DNA of 64,000 nucleotides from Nephrocerus scutellatus (GCA_947095585.1 OX352764.1:6743001-6807000), one strand, 5' to 3'; shown: positions 22,301 to 37,300, counted from the first letter of the stretch. Program-made: numbers and translations. Notes: generated by a model not told the origin, from the sequence alone.

Positions 22301-25300
22301 GATCAGCACAGCACGATCGACGTACAAATCGGAAATCCTCTAAATCTAAACAAATAAACAATGCCGACTGGCTGGCAGCAAGGTTACTGTTTGCTTCATT
22401 GTCGTGGACTTTGTGTGACGATCGTGTCGTCTGTCCTACTGCCATTTTTAATGTTAATGCTTTGTTATTAGTTGTTCCGCACTTGACTGTGGAAATGATC
22501 ACTTAAGCATGACCTAATAAGAACAATCGATTACTTGTCAAGCAAATGCAACTTCGGCGGAGAGGATGAATCGATGAAGCGAGAATTAAGGTTTTCAGAC
22601 AACGAGTACTGTGATTGTTGCGTAAATTTTGACGTATCTCCTTGAGAAAGGTTGGAGGGAATTGATTGGAAATTTGCTTACAAATACAAGTACATTAATA
22701 AATCAAAGAAAATTCGTTAGTCGCTCTTACAAACTTAGAAGTACAAAGTAAGAATAAACTAACTTATAACGAACCTATCTATAAAGACGAAGAAGAAAGC
22801 GAAGGAACGTTTTAGATACATATATAAGGATGGTAAGCCAGGAAGACAGAGACAGAGTCACAAGAGCAACGCTTTATTGAATAATAAAACTTTAGTTGGA
22901 AAGTTATTAGGAAATTTTAGAATTAAAAACCTCGCTCCATTCGACTTTTTACTGAAAAATCTGATGACAAAGTTTTGGAAAACGTAAAAGTAAGAAACTA
23001 CTGGCTCATCGACAACGACATCAATTGCTTAAGACCTAAATATTAATTACAAAGTAGTTCTAAACTAAGTTAGGTACAGAAAGGAGTATGATTAACCGTT
23101 TGCAAGCCACAAACGTAATACCCGTGCCTCAACTCGAGCCCACGGCTCTACTACCATTAGGCCTATCTTCGGACGTACTAACCAATTCAGAGATTCCTTC
23201 TATAGTCGCACTATAGTTATGTGAAATGAATTGCCCGATTCTGTGTTTCCGCATTTATATGATCTGCATAGACATCTCATCTTCTCCTCTCCCTAATTTC
23301 CTAAAGGGTACAATCCCTTGATAATTGACTGAGAAGGCGATATGAAAAGTGCTTCATATATGAAATAAATTTGGAGGAAAGGTAGCAGAGTAGTTATGTT
23401 GTTAGCCTGTACCCAGGATTGACGCCCAATAAAATAACGTCGTGCGTTTTGTGGTGAAATTTATGGGCGAAACCAAAGTGATTAGAAATTTGGGATGCCA
23501 TATTAGGTGACATTGGAGATATAAGAAGATATAGTGCAAAAAATAAAACCAAAAAATAAATTCATTTATGGTGTACTGAATTCTTGCAATTTTCTCTTAA
23601 AGTTGACATTTCATTCATAATACTGAACGAACAAGTATACAATGAACTGTAATGATTATTGCAATATTCATTCAAAAAAATTCAACCCTAAAGCTATGCA
23701 ACGAAATGTAATAATTATTGCAATATTTGTTAAATGATTTAACCCGAAAAGTATGCAGTAATATGACTCTTGCAATATATGTTAAGGGATTGAACACTAA
23801 AAGTTTGCAATCGTTCCAATACTTGTTAAAGTATTTAATCTTAAAAGTATACAATGATATGTTATGATTGTGGCAATATATGTTAGGGGATTCATGTATA
23901 CAATGATAGGACGGGTGCGATTAGGTGACTCAGAAATATAAGAGGGTAGTGTTATAAATAATGCTACCGAATGTACCGAATTGTTGCAAATCTGACATTT
24001 CATTCATAATAATTGAACCTAATTGAACTAAAGTATGCAATAATTGCAATATTTGTTAAAGGGAACAACCTTTAAAAATATGCAATGATATGTAATGATT
24101 ATTGCAATATTTGTTTAACTATTCAGCTCTAAAAGTATGTTATGATATGACTGTATATTTAAAGCGAATCAACACTAAAAGTTGCAATATTTGTTTAAAA
24201 AGTATGCCAGGAAATGTAATGATTGTTACAATATATGTTGGGGATTCAACAACAAATGAATGCAATCAACCTTAAAAGTATGCAATTATATGTAATGATT
24301 GTTGCAATGTTCGTAAAAGCATGTAACCATAAAAGTATGCAATGAAATGTAATTATGGTTACAATTTTATTAAATTAACAAAAAAAATTTTATAGAAAAA
24401 TATTAATTTTGACAACATCTTAGAGACGTGAAAATTCTTTACATTTGGCTAAGAAGATTAAAATGACACACTCAAGCGCTTTGTTAGAAGCTCGCATGGA
24501 CCGTGGGGTCACAACTATGCATGAGCTGAACTGCAGTCCTCAACGACCATATTACTTTATATACATCTTCACTACATATAATGACTAACTTATCGAAAAC
24601 AACACTCAGTTTCCCTCTCAGCTTGTTTGACATTTACGAGATGTATCCAAGCCAAGCTTCTGCACCCTACTTCCATCTATAGTTCAAAGATCAGAAAGCA
24701 AAAATCAGTGAACCTTAGACCGCATATACTCGTTTATTTTATAAAAATGCAAAAGCACCACCCAATCCACCAACTCCAACTTTGAGACAGACTGCTCTCA
24801 TTCCATATTGCCATTGTACTCCATCCAGAGTTCAAAGACCAAAGATCACAGAGATCACGAGGATCAAAAGCTGTCACTGCCATAAGCATTTCAATTTCCA
24901 ACTAACAAATGTACCTACATATAATCAGAAACACGTGTCTGTCTGTCTGACTTTGCGTCTAATACAATACGGCGACTTTCCATTGTAATCGAAGCAAACG
25001 TCGCGGTACACTGCGGTCCGCATATGCAGATGATAGCTTGCATTTTCTAAATGGGGTTCCGCACTGCTCTGGTGCACTCTATGGAAGCCGCATTTAATTA
25101 ATGCGCGCAAAACGCAATGCAATGAGAGAAGCGCACAAACGCCTGCCGCGCAGAGAGGAGCGTTGAAGAAGAAGAAGAAGAAATCAACTGCATTTAATAT
25201 GCATATGCAATATGCATGAATTCCATGGTAAAGTCAACTAGAACAGAACCAGCAGAATGAAGCACCAACATCAGCAGCAGTCTCGGCCGCAGAATGTAAT

Positions 25301-28300
25301 TGAACTGCGGGGCAAAAAAAAAAAATGCAAACCAAGAGGAAAAAATTGTTAATTTCTTTTCACAATATGGGCTCGAGGTTGTTGTATAGTTGCTTTGCAA
25401 ATTATGCCGAACGGCAGAGTCGTTGTCGGAGTCCGGAGTTTTGTACATACACATACATATATCGCTTCGGTGTGCACAAAGGAGTGCATTTCCACATCCG
25501 GTCGATTGCATTGACGGACGGACGGACGGACGGCCGATTAAATTGTTGTTCGCTTTGATTAGACTCCTCAGAGTATAAATGTACGAAAGTGGAACGTCGA
25601 CTGAGTTCGCTGTCTGTGTTTATTAATTATCTTCCAGTGTTTGCTTAAGTGATGACCATATAAAAGCCAGACTTAGCTGAGCGCAAGTTTCCTTATATTG
25701 CGACTCTATAGACGTTCAAAAGGATTAACGTATTTCCCAAACCCCAATCCTAACCTAACACAGGCGCAATTATCATTAAAATTAAATGTTGGAAGAGCAA
25801 TTAATTCCATTGAAAGTTGCGCTTTTGTTAGAGGTTAGCATTAGCAGTAATAATCAACACCGTCGTCGAACTCGCGAACCAGGATTTGATTTTCTTTGTC
25901 GGAGAAAACATTTCATCGATCATTAGTTATTTACAAGTAGGTCTCGTTTACAAGACTTTCTTAGTTGTATACAAATAGTAGGTCTGCTTTCAAGTACTCA
26001 CTCACTCTTTCACTCACTCACGAGCACTTTAAACCACACATCGATTGAGCGATACTCCATTAAGCCTGAGTGTCGCCGCCGTCTGTCGGGCATCGGGCTT
26101 GTGACAGTCATTTCCGGTTGACTCTTTAATTGACCTTCTCTTCGGTATCTACACTATGCGTACTGGGTATCTAGTGCTGTTGCACTGTTTTATCTTCTCA
26201 TACAGATATTTCAGATGGAAACTGCATTAATTTCGAGTGCGCGTGATTACTCCATGTAGACAAACAAAGACGAGGAGTTATACTCCAGCTCTTCCTCCTC
26301 CTCCTCCTCCTTATGCACTTACATCGTTTTAATCAGCACTTTACAATAATTCAAAAACCTCACTTTCGAAGCCTGAATTAATGAACAGGCAGACGACGAC
26401 GACGACGACGACGACACATCATCATGAAAAAATGTCAACGTCTGACGGGTATGCATTTTTTCCCTTCCTTCCAAGTAATTCATGAAAAATTAAAATTTTA
26501 AACAACAACAAATAGAACCAATTGAACAAAATTTAATGCATACGGTGGTGATCGTCGTCGACTGGCTGTCTCAGCTAAATCCAATTCATTTGATCCAACG
26601 ACAACGACGACGATGACAAATATCATTTTGCAAGCGAAGCGTGAAGAAAAGTTCGGTTTTCAGTTCAGACCGGAAAAGTGAACAGAACATTTCTGAGAAT
26701 ACCATCTGATCATCGTCGATTTGTTGGAGCATTCTTCGGAACATAACATGTTGTTTGGCGAACTAAAAACATTCGAATTTAATCCGCGACATGCAACCGA
26801 ACGAAAAGATCAATCATAGAAATGTTTACAAAGTCAAAGCCACAATACCACATCACGATCAGTCGACAATCAGTCTTTGTATTTTTTTTCTTTCGTTTGG
26901 TTTTTGTTTGTTCCACACTTGTGAACTGTATCTCTAAATAAAAAACAAATTCCGATTCCTGGTTGGAGTGTTGATAATGAAGCCCCAGCCAAGTAGTTAT
27001 CAGCTTTTAATCAGAAGAGGCCGGCGGGACGGCGAGTCTTATTCTGAGTAGTGACTACTGATAAAACTTCTGTTCTGTTTTCTTTTGCTTTTTTTTGTTT
27101 GTCTTTGGTTATCGTTGTGTCGATCACAAGCGTTCCTCGGTCAAACAGTAACTACAACGAATAGTCTCATAACAAAAAAAAAACTGTAATCGAGACCACT
27201 ACTGCACTTTTGGAATATAAGATAAGCACTTAAAGTGAGTCTGGGTATTAGTAACAAAGGTCTAATCATTTGAGGACTCAAGTTAACAATTTTTGGGAGA
27301 AAAATGTAAAAATTGGAAACGTCCAATTATCACTCTAACAATATAAGTTGGATAGCAGAAGCGTTGTAGACGACCCACATAGTGCAAGACAAATAACGAC
27401 AAATTTGAAAAAATTGTAATCTATTCATGGAAACATGAAGATTGAAGACAAGGAAGATGTTTGATGAGATCGTCGGCATACCGTATGAACGTATTCAAAA
27501 CATAATTCATAACAAACTTGGGTCATTTTCCAAAATTTCTACAAGATGCAAGTTCCGCAACTGATTTCAGTTGAACAAAAAAACACAATCGACAGACGCT
27601 GTCCTGCGAGTTGTTGGAGCTGTTTCAGCGCGATCCAGAGAAACACATTTGTGACAACAGATGGGGGTTGAGTTTATTACTTTACCCTGGAGACGAAACA
27701 GTAATCAAAAGACTGCAGAAGATCTGGAAAACCATCGCTGATAAAGTATGGGAATACTTTTTTATGTAACGCAAAGGGAATCATTGGTGTGTATTACCCT
27801 ACCAAGCGAAAAACAATAAGGGTTGCAAGAGGATATACCGAAAAACGTCAAGGAATCTTATAGCTCTTTCGATTTGCAGGGTAGAGTTAAGATTTCTCTC
27901 TCGTGGTTTCGGGTTGACGTTGTATTTGCAAACTGTACCCGGGGTATGGTTTGATTTTGCGTTTTATTTGTAAAATTTTGTAACCGATAGTGTAACTTTG
28001 TTACCCGTCGGCAATCGACGGTTAAGGTTTTGTTTAGTCAGCAAGATGGGGAAGAGAGAGCAAGCAGACTAGTTTCTCAGTTTGTTGTTCTTGTCCAATT
28101 TGGGTTCGATTTGGCGTTCTATTTGCAAAGCATTCATCACGAAAACCCTGTCACTTTGACAGCTTACCCGTGGATATGGTTTGAGCTAATCGAAAGAGAC
28201 AATTTCTGTTTACTCCGTACTCATCTGATTTCGCTTCGTGTAACTTTCATCTGTACCCCAACATAAAAATAAACATTTCGGAGTATGTAAAATGAAGAAA

Positions 28301-31300
28301 CAGAAGAAAATTAAGGAATGAATGAAGAGGTCAACGCTACAGTAAACAAAATTTTGCAAGGCCTCGAGGAACCCTTTTTGAAAATCGGTGTATCGAACTT
28401 AGATATAAAATGAAAGTGCATTGGGCTTAGAATTGATATTGATTAGAAATAGCAGCGGGCGCAGAACAGAACCTTGTGGGACTTCTATATATACAGTAAA
28501 AAAAAACTGTATCAATACCTGTATCATTAGCATAAGCTAAAGAGAATATCAAGCATATCAAGAGAAAATATTGACTTAATATAAATTAGAAATAGAAGCG
28601 AGCCCAGAATATAACCTTGTAGGACGCCAATATATACAGTCAAAAATAGCTTTATCATCAGGAAAAGCTATCAATTTCCCACGTATATCTATAGAAAATA
28701 TTGAGTTGATATAAACAAAAAATAGCAGCGGGACGAGAACAGAATCTTGTGCGTCAAAAATAGCCATATCAACAGGCGTATCATCAGCGAATGCTTTAAA
28801 TTTCCCATGTATATCTGGTGAAAATATTTAATTGATATTAATTAGAAATAGCAGCGGGCGCAGAACAGAACCTTGTGGGACGTCAATATTTACAGTCAAA
28901 AATAGCTGTATCATCAGCAAAAGCTATTAGTTTCCCATGTATATTAAGAGAAAATATTGACATGATATAAATTAAAAATTGCAACGACACCAGAACAGCA
29001 CCTTATAGGAGGCCAATATATAAAGTCAAAAATATCATGTATATCAACATAGGCTATCAATTACCCGCGTATATCTATAGAAAATATTGACTTACTATCA
29101 ATTAAAAAAAGCAGCCGACTCAAAACAGAACCTTGTGGGCTGCCTATTTTCACTAAGCCCGCTCATTTTTTATTATTTATTTACCTTTTGACGCAAATTT
29201 TTCTACATAGCTTCTAAGTGTTGGTTATCTAAGGTGACATCGCGGAAACCAATTCAAAGAAGTTCAAAGAGTAGTAAAGTACTTAATGGACAACTCTGTT
29301 AAGGGCTTTGGTTATATCGATCTATATATAGTGCGCTGCTACCATTTTGTTAGTGTTTATGTTTGAAAAAAAAAATAGTTGTAAGCTTCAGATTTCGGGA
29401 TATTTGTGAAGATCTTAAGACGTTGTTTATCATTTTGAGTTAAAAAACTCAGTTGCGGTTATGTTTTAGTTCAACATGTAACAACGCTAATGGTTGGCTA
29501 TCAACCTTCATGTTACATACGCCACTAACGTTGATTATATGTATAGTGAACTAAAAGTCTACGAATAGAAGGTGTTCGCAATGAGTTTTGTAGCACTTGA
29601 AACATTTCCATCATCTGCTTACCAATATTATTTTAGACATTATAGCTAACATGCAAATCTGGCAAGACGCAACAAACTACGCAATCGGTCGGCGTAAAAA
29701 GACCACAAAAAATGCTGCTAACCAAATTTCAAGTTTTGTAAGCGATTACTCATTGCCAGATAACCCAGGTAGGACGCTTACCTTACACCTCTCTACAAGA
29801 TTAACGCTAGTAAGTAAGGCTTCGTTTGGGTAATTCAAAATTTGTGTTTTTTTTGTCACCTAGCCAACTAGCAAACAACTCATTCATTCCAAACAAACAA
29901 AAAACTGTAATTAGACTAAAAAACAACAATAAAATACACCATTAACAACATTACTGTGAGTGGGGTAACACAGTGGGTTTCCTCTGCATGCGTTAAAACA
30001 GAAGAAACACATAAAAGGAGCAAAAGCAACTCATTCCTAGAAATAAACATAAAAAAAGACAAATTGAGAAATCTCATTTATGACAGATGCCATCAGGAGA
30101 ACACTGCTGCCACATCAGTTGGGTTGGGAAAAAAAAGTTCGTTTACTTTTTCATATTTATCATAAAAATAGTTTCCCTCTTTGCATTGGTCGTTCGCTTA
30201 TGGATGGAAAATCAAGCGCAAAGTATGCGCGATCCGAATCATTCGTAGAATGCCACTGATGGAGTTCTTTCTAATGGGAGTTGCACTCTCTGCATTGTGA
30301 TTCACTTTAATTGCTCAAATAAATTGTCTGATAAATTGTGTATTTAATGCGATTAGTGGAGTGGAATCTAATAAAAAAAAAATCTCCACATGCTGAGCCA
30401 CAGAGCAACGCTGAGGGTCTCCGTCATCATCACATATCACACCAATTGCATAGTTAACTTGGTGCTCTGTGAAAAGGGGGAGATGTGTGGTTGCAGCAAT
30501 ATGAGATACTTTGTTTTAGTTCTCGTAGGAATCTCAAAGGAATTTATAGATTTTCAAAAAAACAAGAAAACTTTCGACAGTTCGAGTGCTTTAATGAAGT
30601 GATAGATTTTTGTGTTGGGACTGGCTGATGAGGCGACGACGAACGAGTTGAACTTTAATTTCGGGGAATGCTATTTATTTATTTTTAATTTCTGACAGAA
30701 TACTTTAATGGCGCTGTGGATGCGATGTAATGTTGTGCAGCCGATGATAATATTTCCTGGATCGATGACTTCAGTTACATTGCATTGATTGGTAGTGTCA
30801 ATAGTTGGTCGAGAGAATAAATAGATGAACAGAAGTAGGGATAAGTATGAGGAATCGGGTAATATGATGATGAAATTTTTACTACAAAACTGCAATCTTG
30901 TACACATTCCAATAATCAGTACGAATCAGTACTTTTTATTGCTGTGCTCGTTGATTCGGGTTACAAAATTAATAACAAATTATGAAAAAGTATTTTAAAG
31001 ACTAAAATCTAGAAGATAAAAAAGTATCTCAACGATTCAAAAGTATTTTTATATATTTCCAAGTTATTGATTTTACATTAAAATTATTCTCGATGAATAA
31101 AAGAAGTATCTCATCAATGAAAAAGGTTTTTTTTTTATCTATTTATCTATCAGCTAGGCAAAATACAAACGGAATCCTCATAAATTATGTCAGATTAAAA
31201 AAATATCTCAGATATCTCGATTATAAAAAAAATATCTCAAAGTTAAAAAAGTATCTGAAAGATAAAAAGTATCTCAACGATGCGAAAGTATTCTTATATA

Positions 31301-34300
31301 TTTCCAAGTTATTGATTTTAAATTAAAATTATTATGAATAAAAGAAGTATCTTAGCGATGAAATCAGATACAAAATTTTGTGCTATATCTACAAAATACA
31401 AATGGAATCCTCATCATTCACGTCAGATAAACAATTATAAAAAAACTCAAAGATAAAAAAGTATCTGAAAGATAAAAAGTATCTCAACGATGCAAAAGTA
31501 TTTTCATATATTTCCAAGTTATTTATTTTACATTAAATTTAATCTTTAAAAATAAACGTATCTGTTAGATACAAATTTTGTGCTTAACAAACGAAAATAA
31601 CAGTGTTGCTCAAGGATTAGCTAATTTTTTAAATTGAGGTTCAAACCGAAAAAAGAAACATCTGCTGTACAAAGAAATCTTTAAAAAATTGCTCAGCATT
31701 TTAACAACAAACAAAATCTATCTGTATCTGTGCTCACATCCGCTTAAGCAGAACAGCTGATCGCAGCCAACATCAACAGTACAAAGTACGATCAAACAAG
31801 TTTCCCATATTTAGTTCATTCGCTGAAACAACAACAACAAAAATCGGCAGCAGCTGATTACAGGTGATGTAGTATACCCATATCATACAAGTTTTTCCAT
31901 CTCCTTTCATTGCCTGCTGCTTACGACAGTTCTGTTGTCGATCGCGCTGCTGTTGTAACAAACAAACAAAGAACACCTAAGGAGCTAACACCAGAAAAAG
32001 AGGAAGGGAGAACGATGGGACAATAAACGAAAACCACAACACGCATTAACAGCGCAGTAGCAGCAGCAAGGTGAGGCAAGGCTGTTCACCATCGGTTCTG
32101 CAAAATTTTCTCTTCAACAAAGTTGCCTGTGGCTTTGGTTTATAGCCGGGCCGGGCCAACTCGACCACCGCCTGCTTGCTATGCCGTTGCTGATAAACTC
32201 GTTTCGTTTCTCGCGTACGGTCGCCTGCCAAAGTGTACGTAGGTACGTACTCGTATATGGCATACAGAAGAATGCCGGTTCTATGATACCTGAGAAAATT
32301 TTCAGTTTCTCAACTCTGGTCTGTTGGTGGTGATGGTGACTGGTGATCACTGATCGCGCACTGAAGAGTGAAGTGAAGTGAAGATCTGAGCAGAGTCTTG
32401 TTTTAACTTTAACATTTCTGATCATGTCTTAACTTGTTCAAACGGACGAATAATTGTTGAATTGCATTGAGTTGAAAGCAGGTGAAGTTGGAATTGACTG
32501 AATAGATGTGCATCGCATCTGCAGTTTTGCTAGATAGGTAGGCTGGCTAGCTGCATTCGAGCAGGCTCAGGTAGACAGACGGATACACAGACAAAACGAT
32601 GAATTGCAAATTTTAATTTTTCAGCATTCACCTTTGTGTGCATGTGTGTGAGTGTGACTCTGGCTCTGTGTGTAATCATGTGGTTAGTAATAATGCGAGT
32701 GTAATAACGAAAAAGAATTCATACAATGGGAATGAGGTTGGTAGATAGATACTCGGCGTATAATGTATATTTTGCCAGATAGATATTTACTTTTAATTTA
32801 TACTCGTTGGATTGTTGTTGTCTTATGAAATGAGATGAGATTAGTTGACTCCTCCTGACTCCTGGGTCAAAGAAAATGCAGTCTGAACGACGAGAGTATC
32901 TGATTAAATTTTATTTTATTTTTAAAAAAGATGTAGTTATGTATCTAACGGATATCGCCATTATGTATCTGCAATTTTACAATTTTTTATTTGACATTCT
33001 AATATAAATTCCCCAAAAACAAAATCCACAACAAAACACTCAGCACAAAATACCAAACACAAAATACCCAAACATAAAATCCCCAATTCCAAAATACATA
33101 ATCTTCAAATAAAAATACCCAACACAAAATATCCCGACATAAAATTCCCAATTACGAAATCACTAAATATAAAAATCAAAATATCCAAACACGAAATCAC
33201 CAATTCCAAAATAAATAATCTTCAAATCAAAATACCCAACACAAAATACCCAAACATGAAACCCCCAATTACAAAATTTCAAAATACATAATCTTCAAAT
33301 CATAATACCCAACACAAAATACCCATAAATAAAATTCCCAATTACAAAATCTCAAAAGACTAATATTCAGATGATCAAAATACCCAAACATGAAATTACG
33401 TAATCTAAATTTCCAAATCAAAATACCCAGACATAAAACGCCAATAATAAATAATATCTTTAAATGAAAATACCCAACACAAAATACCCAAACATGAATC
33501 CCCAATTACCAAATCACTAAACCTCCAAATCAAAATACCCAAACTTGAAGCACCCAATTAAAAAATCCCAAAATACATTATCTTTAAATCAAAATACCCA
33601 ACACAAAATCCCCAAAAACAAAATACCCAAGCAATTGATTTTGTCTTTGGCGAATTTGCAGTTCCGGGGATTTCTCGTTTTTTATGTGCTTGAGAATTTT
33701 TATTTTTTTTTAAATTTATTTTATGTTTTTATTGAGCTTATGTATGGAATACAATATCCAATAAATGGCCGCTTCGTGACTGATGACTGACTTTTGAACA
33801 TTTTTTGTAATATTGCCGGCGCAATTTCATCAAAGGCACGTTGAGTCTCTTCTTTCAGTTCAGGAATTGTTCTTGGGTTATTGGCATACATCTTTTGTTT
33901 CAAAAAACCCCAAAGAAAGAAATCCAATGGCGTCTAATCGCTTGAAATTGGTTGTCAATTCTCATCGCCTCGGCAAAAGAAACTTCCCTCCAAATTTCGT
34001 CTTCAACAATTCCATTGTTTTGTTCGCTGTGTGACAGATTCCGTCGGATTATTGAAACCATATGTCTTCGAGATCAATTTTAGCAATTTGAGGCCAGAAG
34101 AAATTGTTTATCATCTCATGGTAATGAAAGATGTCGATGGTGCCCACTCGTTCTCGAAGAAAAACGGTCCAATCTATCTGCCAGCCCAAAATGCGCACTA
34201 AACAGTCGCTCGTGGTCGATGCAAGGAGCGTTCAAGGATAACTCTTTGATTCTCAGCCTTCTATTTGTTAACATAGTCATCAATGTACCATTTCTTCGAA

Positions 34301-37300
34301 AAATCACATTTTTATGCGTTGTGCGTCCATTTAATGCAATTCAGATTAAATGGACGCAAAACATGACTAAACCTCAATGTTCACACATGACAGCTGTCAA
34401 ACAAAAACGCTGTATTATCGACATAAAACATAGCGCTAAATTCAAAATAGGCGGTTCTAATTGGACGCCCTATATTTAATGATATTGAGGAAATTTAATG
34501 AGTTATAATTATAACAGAGAGTGTAATCATTTAAACAAAAGTTTCATATATAGGTACAGCGCATACAAATCACCGACAAATATATAAATTAGTAATGGAT
34601 TTGGAATGTTTGTTGTCGGCTCCTTCTTTATAGTCAAGGTAAACTGCATCTGTATATGGTTTTTTTTTGGTAAATGTAAACCAGAAATTTCTAACATCCG
34701 TCGATCGAAATGTCGCACTATCGACATCGACAAATAAACGAAGTAAGAGAAATTCAGCACATACGAAATAAAAACGGACAAACTATAAATCAATTCAACA
34801 GAAAAGCAGATGTTTCCACAGCACACACAGGCAGGCACACCACACGCACACATGCACAAACAGATTAATTTTGTTAGATATCTATATTTCTAAACGCAAG
34901 CCATAGATATATGATAACTATATACATTTGAGAAAGAGCACATTGCACAAATTTTTTTGTCAATTCATAGTAAAATGCAAATAAAGTTGACAAACATCTA
35001 CTGTGTGGGAATAGCAAATTCAGAGCAGATTTTCAGATTGCCTCAACTGATCGGCACATTTGGAACTCGTTTTGTTTCCAGTTTTCAGTCCTACTACCAA
35101 ACCAATGGATATTTATGATTGAATTCAATGAAACACATTTAAGATTGAAAAGAAAGAGAAGACGGAAAAAAATAATTTCACAAGCTTGGGAAATCGGATA
35201 ATCAACGAGACAGAAGACACTAAATGCAAAGCCGAATGACAAACATTCAATTATTCGTGAGATACACACCACTTCCTTTCTTTCATTGCAGATATGTACC
35301 ATAATGTGACTGACAGAGTTTAATTTTTTTTTTCACCGAACAAAAGAAAGTGCTAATTATGACTGCGGCTATTGAGCGGAATGAGCGTGTGTCGTGTGTG
35401 GTTATTTAGCACGTGAAGTGTGGTTTCGGCTAAAAGTGTGTGTCTTCGAATTTTTGATGCCTGTCGTGTTAATTGGAATTTTGAGATGCTATTTTCTGTG
35501 CTTTGAATTCATTTAGATTATATAAAAAAGACAGAGGGTTGGTCGTCTCAGCGTTATTTATTGACCTTAGTAAAGCTAAATTCTGCTATAAAAACTCTCC
35601 TTACTTGACCTTTCGCTAAAAGATTTGGAATTCTTCAAGACTTATCTCGAATGTGTCTGCATTGATAATGAAAAAAGCACTTTCCTTACTTGTAAATCTG
35701 GTGTACCACAAGGATCTATCATCGATCCCTGCCTTTTCAACCCATTTATAAACGATTGCTTTAAGTTACCCCTAAAAGGAAATCTTCAAATGTATGCTGA
35801 TGATATGTGTATTGTTTATTTCACCCAGAACTATTGCATTCTGCAAATTTATATGCAATATGATATAGTTCACCTTAATAATTGGCACTTAAACTTATAT
35901 TAACTTGCCTGTGCCTGTCTTTCAGTATTTCTGTCGGTCTGGGATTAAGTCTCGTACGCGTTTTTGAGTTAGTACTTTCCTGGGGGTCTTTTAGTGGTCT
36001 TTAGGTGGGTCTTGCGGTGGGTTTTGAGGTGAGTCATGATGTGGCCATTAGTGGGTCCAGAAGGGGGACTTGAGGGGTTTTAAATAGGGTTTTGAGTGGG
36101 ATGTTGATTGGCTTTTGGGGTAGTTTTGAGGGCGTTTTGAGGTGATGTAAAGGGAATATTAAAGGGGCTACTTGAACCGGTCTTGAGGGTGGACTTGAGG
36201 TTGACTTGAGGGGCTTCTTAAAGGGTCTTGAAGGTGGTATTGAGGGAGTCTTTAGATGGTCTTTAGAGGGTTTTGTGGTGTTTGAGGAGAGTTTGGGAGT
36301 CTTTAGGGGGTTTTGATAGGGGTCTTGAGGGAGTTCTTAGTGGATCTTCAAAGGGTATTGAGTGAGTTTTAAGGAGTTTTTGAGGAGGTCTTAAGAGGGT
36401 CGTGAGTGGAACCATAAGGGGGTTTTTAGGAGGTATTGAGACTGTTTTGAGGGGGTCTTAGGGGAACCTTTAAGGGGTTTGAGGTGGTCTTGAGGGAGTC
36501 TTTCGGTAGTCTCGAAGGGGTCCCGAGTTGGTTTTGTGAGGTTCTTTAGTGGGGTCTCGAGGGTGCCTTTAGGTGGTCTTGAGGGGATCTTGAGGGGATT
36601 TTGGAAGTGTCTTGAGCAGAGTCTTAAAAGGGTTTTGTGGGGGACTTAAGGGGGTTTAAAAGGGGACTTGAGGGAGTTTGAGAGGGTCTTGATTAGGGTC
36701 CTAGGAGGGCTTTGAGGGTTCTAAAGTGGGGTCTTGAGAGTGTTTTGAGGGGGTCTTAAGGGAATCTTAAGGTGGTTTCTATGACGGTCTTGAGGAAATA
36801 TTGATGGGGGTCGTAACGGGACCTTAACAGGGACAAAAAGCAGAGTTAAAAATCATCTGCGCGGTATAAGAAATATTTTTATGTAAATAATTATCTAAAA
36901 AATATATAACTGGTAAAACAGTTATGTGTATCATGTGTATCTTAATGGAAAAGCAACATTAAAGACGTTCAAAACAACTCAACGTTACAAGGAATTAAAG
37001 AATCTGATAAGTATTCTTAAAAAAGTGTATCTAAATACATTAATTCATAGACATGATTGGAATGGATAGATTGGAATTTCTTCATATGATCTTAAGGATA
37101 TAATGCAGAAACTGACGCAAGATCAGAAAAATATACAAAAGTATCTCAAAGATACAAAAGTATATAACTTATAATAAATTATTAAAGAAATACAAAAAAA
37201 CTCAAGTGAAAGATACAAAAGTATATAATTTATAAAGAATTATTGAAGAAGTACAGAAGTAACTCAATGATACAAGATACAATAGAATGTGAAAAGAATT

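Noticed and set aside
33269..33505. Minus-strand frame with repeated WVFCVGYFDLKI-like wording that resembles a repetitive membrane protein.
   Set aside because: It is a direct product of the A/C-rich minisatellite at 33005-33640 and has no start context or conserved domain.
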